DNA of 64,000 bases from Litoribacterium kuwaitense. GTDB lineage: Bacteria > Bacillota > Bacilli > Bacillales > DSM-28697. The stretch is taken from positions 62,001 to 126,000 of the forward strand of contig NZ_JAALFC010000003.1 of assembly GCF_011058155.1 (NCBI RefSeq), given 5' to 3'. The position numbers were made by a program, and so were the translations under genes. The notes below the pieces were generated by a model. It had not been told where the DNA came from. It did no database searches and saw only the letters and a program-made list of their open reading frames with translations. Below are positions 58,741 through 64,000 of this stretch, in pieces; position 1 is the first letter of the stretch, and each line of letters starts with the position of its first letter.

Positions 58741-60026
58741 TTACTCCTTTGGTAGCACTTGACACACAGCCATTCCTTCCTTCGTAATCACTTTACGCAT
58801 CGCTTCTTGAATATCAGAGACAGTGAGCTTTTCAAGAGCAGGAACAATATCAAACAAGTTCATCTTGTTAAACTGGTAGCGGGTAAATTGGTTGGCAATA
58901 TATTCAGGAGAATTTAACGACCTTAAAAAGCTGCCAATTTTCTTCTTAATAATGAATGATACGCGCCCCTCATCCCATGCTTCTTGCTCAAATGAGATGA
59001 GCAGCGTTTCGAGTGCTTCGGCAAGACGATCGGGATGCTTCGTATCACCACCAGCAGAAAGAAAGCCGAAGCCGTCCTCTTGCGTGTAATCAAAGGAAAA
59101 GCTTTCATCAATGATTTCTTCCTCTAACATGCGCTCATAAGCTGAAGAGCTTTTGCCAAGCAAGTAATCAAGGCCGACATTGACAGCAATTTCATGCTTT
59201 AACATCTCTTCTCCTTGACGAGATGGAGCTGGGTCTTTAAAACCGACTAAGCATTTTGGCGTTTGTACAGCCATATGAATCACCTTGTTTTGCTCGGCGG
59301 CTGTCTGAGGCTCTTCCTCGAAGAAACGTTGAACCGGCGGCTGCTCGGTAAACGGCTTCTGCGCTTGATTTGTACGGACTTGGTTAAAAATATCTTCAGG
59401 TATGACATTTCCTGTCACGAATAGCACCATGTTGCTTGGGTGGTAAAACGTTTTATAGCACGTATAGAGCAAGTCAGCTGTAATCTTGTCAATCGAGGCA
59501 ACAGTACCAGCGATATCGACTTGAACTGGATGATGATGATGTAATGCATCAATGAGGCCAAAAAAGAGACGCCAGTCTGCATTATCATTGTACATATTGA
59601 TTTCTTGGCCGATAATCCCTTTTTCTTTTTCAACCGTTTCTTCCGTAAAGTAAGGGTCTTGCACGAAATCGATTAATGTCTCGAGATTTTCACTGACATT
59701 TGATGTCGTAGAAAACAAATACGCTGTTCGTGTAAAGGAAGTAAAAGCGTTCGCACTAGCCCCTTGTTTTGAGAACTGCTGAAAGACATCACCGTCTTCT
59801 TTTTCAAACAATTTATGCTCAAGAAAATGGGCAATGCCATCCGGTACGTGTAATGATTCCGTTTGACCGAGCGGAACAAATTTAGAATCAATTGAACCGT
59901 ATTTAGTAGTAAATGTGGCAAAGGTTTTGTTGAATCCTTTTTAGGCAGGACATACACTTCCAGCCCATTGTCCATCGTCTCATAATAAAGGGTCTCGTCC
60001 AGCTGTTGAAAGGTTTTTTCTTGCAT
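58741..60026 (-). CDS. ymfH: M16-like peptidase YmfH, EF-P modification-associated, frame broken at an A5 tract
   Basis: YmfH is an M16-type peptidase-like protein encoded with YmfF and YmfI and linked to EF-P modification. The N-terminal frame begins at ATG 60026 (MQEKTFQQLDETLYY, GGAGG upstream) and breaks after LPKK at an A5 tract (59938-59942). One extra A gives GFNKTFATFTTKYGSID and restores the inverted zinc motif HFLEH, leading into EKEDGDVFQQFSKQGASANA and the rest, about 428 residues in all. As written, the first frame would be scrambled and a second frame starts internally at 59811. Confidence 0.9.
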
Positions 60027-60029
60027 CAA

Positions 60030-61316
60030 TTACGCCTCCAGACCTTTTAGAAAATACACCGTATCTAGCGTAGCTTTATTAGCTACAGCGATAATATCAT
60101 CGTTTTTCACACGCTGAATACCTTCCAGCCAGTTTTCTACAGTACGGTTCGTCCCTGCGACCCGGTTGTTGTAGAGCATTTCAACGATTCCTCGTGGCGT
60201 ATCCAGCATTTCAAGCAGCTGATTACGGATCATCGCCTTCGTTTGAGCGACCTCAGTTTCTGAAAAACGCCCTTTCTGCATATCTTCCATTTGCTGAATA
60301 ATGATGTCTCTCGTCTTCGTAAACTGTTCAAACTCGATACCGCTCATCACAAGCAAAAGTCCTTTATGGCTTTCTAACCGGGATGCAGCATAGTACGCGA
60401 GACTTTCTTTTTCACGAACATTAATAAATAATTTGGAGTGCGAAAAGCCGCCAAAAATGCCATTCATCACTTGTAAAGCAAAATAGTCGTCTGATGCGTA
60501 ATCAATTGCTACACGGTAACCTATATTGAGCTTTCCTTGCATGATATCCTGAGCTTCTTGAACGTCTTTCACTTTCGTTGGAGTCACCGGAGCATCAGTA
60601 GACTTTAGGGATTGTACCGATCGTTCGTTCGGAAACTGAAAGTGGCGAGAGACAAGCGCTATGACGTCATCTTCCTCGACATCCCCGACGACGTATAAAT
60701 CCATCTGGTCATTCATGAGCACAGCTTGATACATACGTACCAGTTCAGCCATTTCAAGCTCGCGTATCGCTTGACGTTCTCCATACGGATGAAGGCGAAA
60801 CACTTCATTGGCGCACATTTCTTCAATAAGACGCACACCCGCATAGCGCATTTTATCATCAAGAATCGCATCGAGACGCTGTATGAGCGCACGTTTTTCC
60901 CGCTCGACGATATCTGCCTTAAACTGACCATTGTCCATCGCTGGTCGCAGAAGTACGTCAGAAAGCATTTGGATAGCCGTCTCTAACAATGATGAATCCT
61001 CTTTTAAAAACTTCTCATTCACCATGTCGACTCGGAAGGTGATTAAGTGATCATTACCTTTTTTCGATACATCGACATCCAGACGTGCTCCGTACAAACG
61101 CTCCAGTTCAGAGCGAAGCGATTTTGTTGTCGGAAACTTTTCGGTCGCACTTTCGAGCACCTGTGCAAGCAATGCCCTTCCGGCGACCGTTTTTTCGTCC
61201 AATGGCGCCCTTAGCTTTAAGATCAGCGTATTTGTTTTAAACGAGTCATTTTTTAGTAGGTGGACATGAAAGCCATTCACTTCATGCGCTTTTTCGTTGT
61301 ATACCTCTAAAGTCAT
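60030..61316 (-). CDS. ymfF: M16-like protein YmfF, EF-P modification-associated
   Basis: A 428-residue M16 peptidase-like protein paired with YmfH. It keeps the two-domain M16 fold but lacks the HxxEH zinc motif; the equivalent stretch reads LLAQVLESATEKFP, so it is probably the non-catalytic partner. GAGGAGGAG lies before the ATG, and three bases separate its stop from the ymfH start codon. Confidence 0.93.
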   Translation of the reverse strand: MTLEVYNEKAHEVNGFHVHLLKNDSFKTNTLILKLRAPLDEKTVAGRALLAQVLESATEKFPTTKSLRSELERLYGARLDVDVSKKGNDHLITFRVDMVNEKFLKEDSSLLETAIQMLSDVLLRPAMDNGQFKADIVEREKRALIQRLDAILDDKMRYAGVRLIEEMCANEVFRLHPYGERQAIRELEMAELVRMYQAVLMNDQMDLYVVGDVEEDDVIALVSRHFQFPNERSVQSLKSTDAPVTPTKVKDVQEAQDIMQGKLNIGYRVAIDYASDDYFALQVMNGIFGGFSHSKLFINVREKESLAYYAASRLESHKGLLLVMSGIEFEQFTKTRDIIIQQMEDMQKGRFSETEVAQTKAMIRNQLLEMLDTPRGIVEMLYNNRVAGTNRTVENWLEGIQRVKNDDIIAVANKATLDTVYFLKGLEA

Positions 61317-61345
61317 GACATCTCCTCCTCGTCTGTTATTTCATT

Positions 61346-63699
61346 TCATGAATTGGAAGCTTCGTCCACTGAAGGCTTAGAGACGAGCACTTCCCTTGGT
61401 TTACTTCCCTCATAAGGCCCGACGATGTTCCGCTCCTCCATCGCATCGATCAGTCTTGCAGCTCGTGTATAACCAATGCGGAAGCGACGCTGTAGCATCG
61501 ACACTGATGCCGTTTGCATTTCGGCGATTAAAGACACTGCGTCATCATAAAGCTCATCCTCAACTTCAGACGTGACTTGCTCGGTCTCGTCGGGAATCAT
61601 TTCTTCCTGATACTGCGCTTTTTGCTGTGTAATGACGTGATTCACGACACGTTCTACTTCATCGTCAGATAAAAATGCCCCTTGCACTCTTGTTGGTCTG
61701 GAAGCACCGACCGGTAAAAAGAGCATGTCGCCTCGTCCTAAGAGCTTTTCAGCCCCACCTGAATCTAAAATCGTTCGCGAATCGGTTTGCGAAGAGACGC
61801 TAAACGCGATCCGGGACGGGATATTTGCTTTAATGACTCCAGTAATAACGTCTACAGATGGGCGCTGTGTTGCGATAATTAAATGAATGCCTGCTGCCCG
61901 TGCCATTTGTGCCAAGCGTGTGATGGCATCCTCTACATCGCTTGAGGCGACCATCATTAAATCAGCTAATTCATCAACAATGACGACGATAAACGGCAAG
62001 CTCGGCTGTTGCTCTTCTCTTCCTTCATTTTCACGGCGGATATACTCATTGTACCCTTCTATATTTCGTGTACCCGAATGAGAAAACAAATCGTAGCGCC
62101 GCTCCATCTCAGCAACAACCTTTTTAAGCGCTTGTGACGCTTTTTTCGGATCGGTTACGACTGGGGCGAGTAAGTGGGGAATGCCGTTATACACATTAAG
62201 CTCTACCATTTTCGGATCAATCATCATCATTTTAACTTCATGAGGTTTTGCTCTCATCAATATGCTCACAATGATGCCGTTAACACAGACACTTTTCCCA
62301 CTCCCTGTCGCACCTGCTACAAGCAAGTGCGGCATTTTGTTTAGTTCGGCCATAATGGCCTCACCAGAGATGTCACGTCCTAACGCCATCATTAAGTGAC
62401 TGCTTGATTCATGAGCCGCTTTTGTATCCAAAACCTCACGTAAATTGACCATTGCAACTTCTTGATTAGGAACTTCGATACCCACAGCGGATTTTCCTGG
62501 GATCGGTGCTTCAATACGAATATCTTTGGCAGCGAGCGCGAGTGCTAAATCGTCATTTAAGTTGACAATCTTACTCACCTTGACCCCTACTTCAGGATAG
62601 ACTTCATATTTTGTCACAGCCGGGCCTAAATGAACTTTCGTCACCCTAGCGTTTACACCGAAGCTTTGAAAGGTTTTTTCAAGCTTTTTCGCATTGGCAG
62701 TCAGTTGCTTTTTTTCTCTTGATTGATTGCTATTTTTAGGCGGCGAAAGTAACGTCATATCAGGTAGCTCATATTGCTTGTTTTCCATTTCTGTTGTTAC
62801 GAGCTCTGGTGCCGTTCCTTCTGTGTCATGACTTGTAGACACTGCTTCGTCTGACTCTTCCACATCATACGGCGCTAAAACGTCGTGATTACCATGATCT
62901 TGCTCTTGGGGCGCGGTTGCGTAGGCGGTTTCTGTGAAATCTTGGATGATTGGAGACTGGTCATTGTCTGATTCAATGGATGCAACATGTTCATTGTCTG
63001 ATGACTCGACTTGTTCTTCTTTACGCTCAGGCTGTTTCTCCTTTTGCTCCTGTTTCGTCTTTTTCCACTCACGCAAGCTTTCCCTAAAGTTTTCGCGTAA
63101 ATGTAGAGCGCCTTTCTTCGTCCAACCGGCCAGCTTCCCAAATAAATCGTGGAGCGATTTACCAGATAATAACAGGGCTCCAATTGCAGCTAAGAAGATG
63201 GCAAAAATACGTGTCCCGGTAGCCGCAAATAAAAAGTGAAACATCGCATATGCTACAGCGCCGATCATCCCTCCACCAAGCTCAACGGTCGTTTCCTGTG
63301 AGGCGATTTCTTGCATGAACAATTCGTATGTATTTCGGATCACTGACGGATCGTTAAATACACCTTCTCTTGAAAGAGCTACGAATAAGCTCACATGACT
63401 AAATAAAAGCAAAGACAGCACGATGAGGTACACACCTGATAAACGCTGGGTAAAAAACGCTGGCCACTTGCGTTTGATCATAAAATACAGCGACAAGACA
63501 ATTCCGCCGATCAGCGGTATGACATACCAGCTTCCTACAAAAAAGCGTAGCAAATCATAGAGTGCTCGGCCTACCGCTCCGAGCTGCGCTGCACTGATGA
63601 GGGTCAGTGCCAACAAAAGTAAACCGGCAATCTCAAAATAAAATTGGGAGAGCCAGGCCCGTTTTCGTTTCGTCAGTTTTTTTTTCTTGTTTTTGCCAT
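61346..63699 (-). CDS. spoIIIE: DNA translocase SpoIIIE/FtsK (5' frameshift)
   Basis: SpoIIIE pumps the chromosome into the forespore. The protein has four N-terminal membrane segments, an acidic linker (about 200-330), the RecA-like motor with Walker [10 protein letters not shown] and a C-terminal winged-helix gamma domain ([20 protein letters not shown]). The family start ATG at 63699 (MAKTRKK, GAGGTG upstream) is out of frame with the body. An A9 tract (63677-63685) needs one more A to join [16 protein letters not shown]. As written, the open frame instead extends back to 63796 through the upstream hairpin, which is unlikely to be coding. About 784 residues. Confidence 0.93.
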
Positions 63700-63756
63700 T
63701 AGGTCCCCACCTCTTTATCTCACAAATCCGATAACACGTTTGTGAGTCGTTCATAT

Positions 63757-63788
63757 GTGAAAAGAAAGCAGCCTCCCCTGGCTGCTTT
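63757..63788 (-). terminator. Hairpin between ylzJ and spoIIIE
   Basis: AAAGCAGCC and GGCTGCTTT form a 9-base-pair stem with a 6-base loop, with TCTTTT after it on the minus strand. It likely ends the ylzJ transcript. Confidence 0.75.
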
Positions 63789-63835
63789 ATAAGCATCGTC
63801 TTCTTGTGAGTATATCACACAATGGTTAAGGGACT

Positions 63836-64000
63836 CTATGATTTTGGCAGGAAAGGGAGAATTTGTCCTGGGGCTATTTGCTGATCTATATAATGCTTAG
63901 GGTCAGAACTTAGCACTTGGACAACGCGATAGTTTTGCTCCTCAGTCTCTTCGACAAGCAAGGAACAATTTTCCCATTGCACCGTTTTTCGCTTTTGAAA
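63836..64000 (-). CDS. ylzJ: YlzJ-like protein (partial, C-terminal part)
   Basis: The minus-strand frame is open from the window edge to the TAG at 63836-63838. The 54 visible residues include VVQVLSSDPKHYIDQQIAPG, typical of the YlzJ-like family (YxVVRLLSTxPxHYL). In B. subtilis ylzJ lies just upstream of spoIIIE, as here. Its function is unknown. Confidence 0.8.
   Translation of the reverse strand, partial: FQKRKTVQWENCSLLVEETEEQNYRVVQVLSSDPKHYIDQQIAPGQILPFLPKS

Noticed and set aside
63700..63796. Extended N-terminus of SpoIIIE (33 residues)
   Set aside because: It runs through a terminator-like hairpin and lacks family similarity; the frame is open there only because of the A9 shift.

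Overview
The window is chromosomal DNA of an endospore-forming Bacillaceae, most likely an alkaliphile or halophile of the Alkalihalobacillus/Shouchella type. The family call rests on gene content and order: spoIIIE, spoVS, spoVK, cotE, sspN, tlp, sspP and sirA are present, and almost the whole window follows the Bacillus subtilis order from ylzJ-spoIIIE through recA-mutSL-hfq-glnA and lexA-tkt-citB to plsY, drawn here in reverse so that most genes lie on the minus strand. The alkaliphile suggestion is inference. No rRNA, tRNA, CRISPR array or prophage was found.

Layout. 1-2.4 kb: a compatible-solute (Opu-type) ABC transporter, then a decayed group II intron. 2.4-15 kb: a cell-wall GH18 protein, plsY, and the glutamate synthase genes gltA-gltD with their divergent regulator gltC, followed by small yne-type genes. 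15-25 kb: yneQ-yneP with a tandem-AAA+ ATPase, small spore proteins, aconitase, yneK, ccdC, a stand-alone mrpB, yneF and sirA. 25-30 kb: tkt, ynzC and the yneB-yneA/lexA SOS locus with three LexA boxes. 30-39 kb: a secreted phosphatase-type protein with LamG, Ig-like and dockerin modules, then glnA, ynbB, hflX and spoVK, and a degenerate tyrosine recombinase whose stop codon lies in a second group II intron remnant. 39-64 kb: hfq-miaA-mutL-mutS-cotE-ricA-miaB, an M19 dipeptidase, spoVS-ymdB-rny, recA-cinA-pgsA-rodZ, ymfK-J-I-H-F, spoIIIE and the end of ylzJ.

The genes cover nitrogen assimilation (gltAD, gltC, glnA), central carbon metabolism (acnA, tkt), DNA repair and the SOS response (recA, lexA, yneA, mutSL), RNA processing and tRNA modification (rny, ymdB, hfq, miaA, miaB, ricA), envelope lipid and shape (plsY, pgsA, rodZ), and sporulation.

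The most striking pattern is a set of six single-base frameshifts, in the GH18 gene, gltA, gltC, recA, ymfH and spoIIIE. Every one is the apparent loss of one A from an A tract of the coding strand, and adding the base back restores a complete family-typical protein. This looks like homopolymer undercalling in the assembly, though A-tract slippage cannot be excluded from sequence alone. The best biological leads are the two group II intron remnants, each directly downstream of a terminator, the dockerin-bearing phosphatase, the orphan mrpB in place of ccdA/ccdB, and glnA without glnR next to a retained GlnR/TnrA box.
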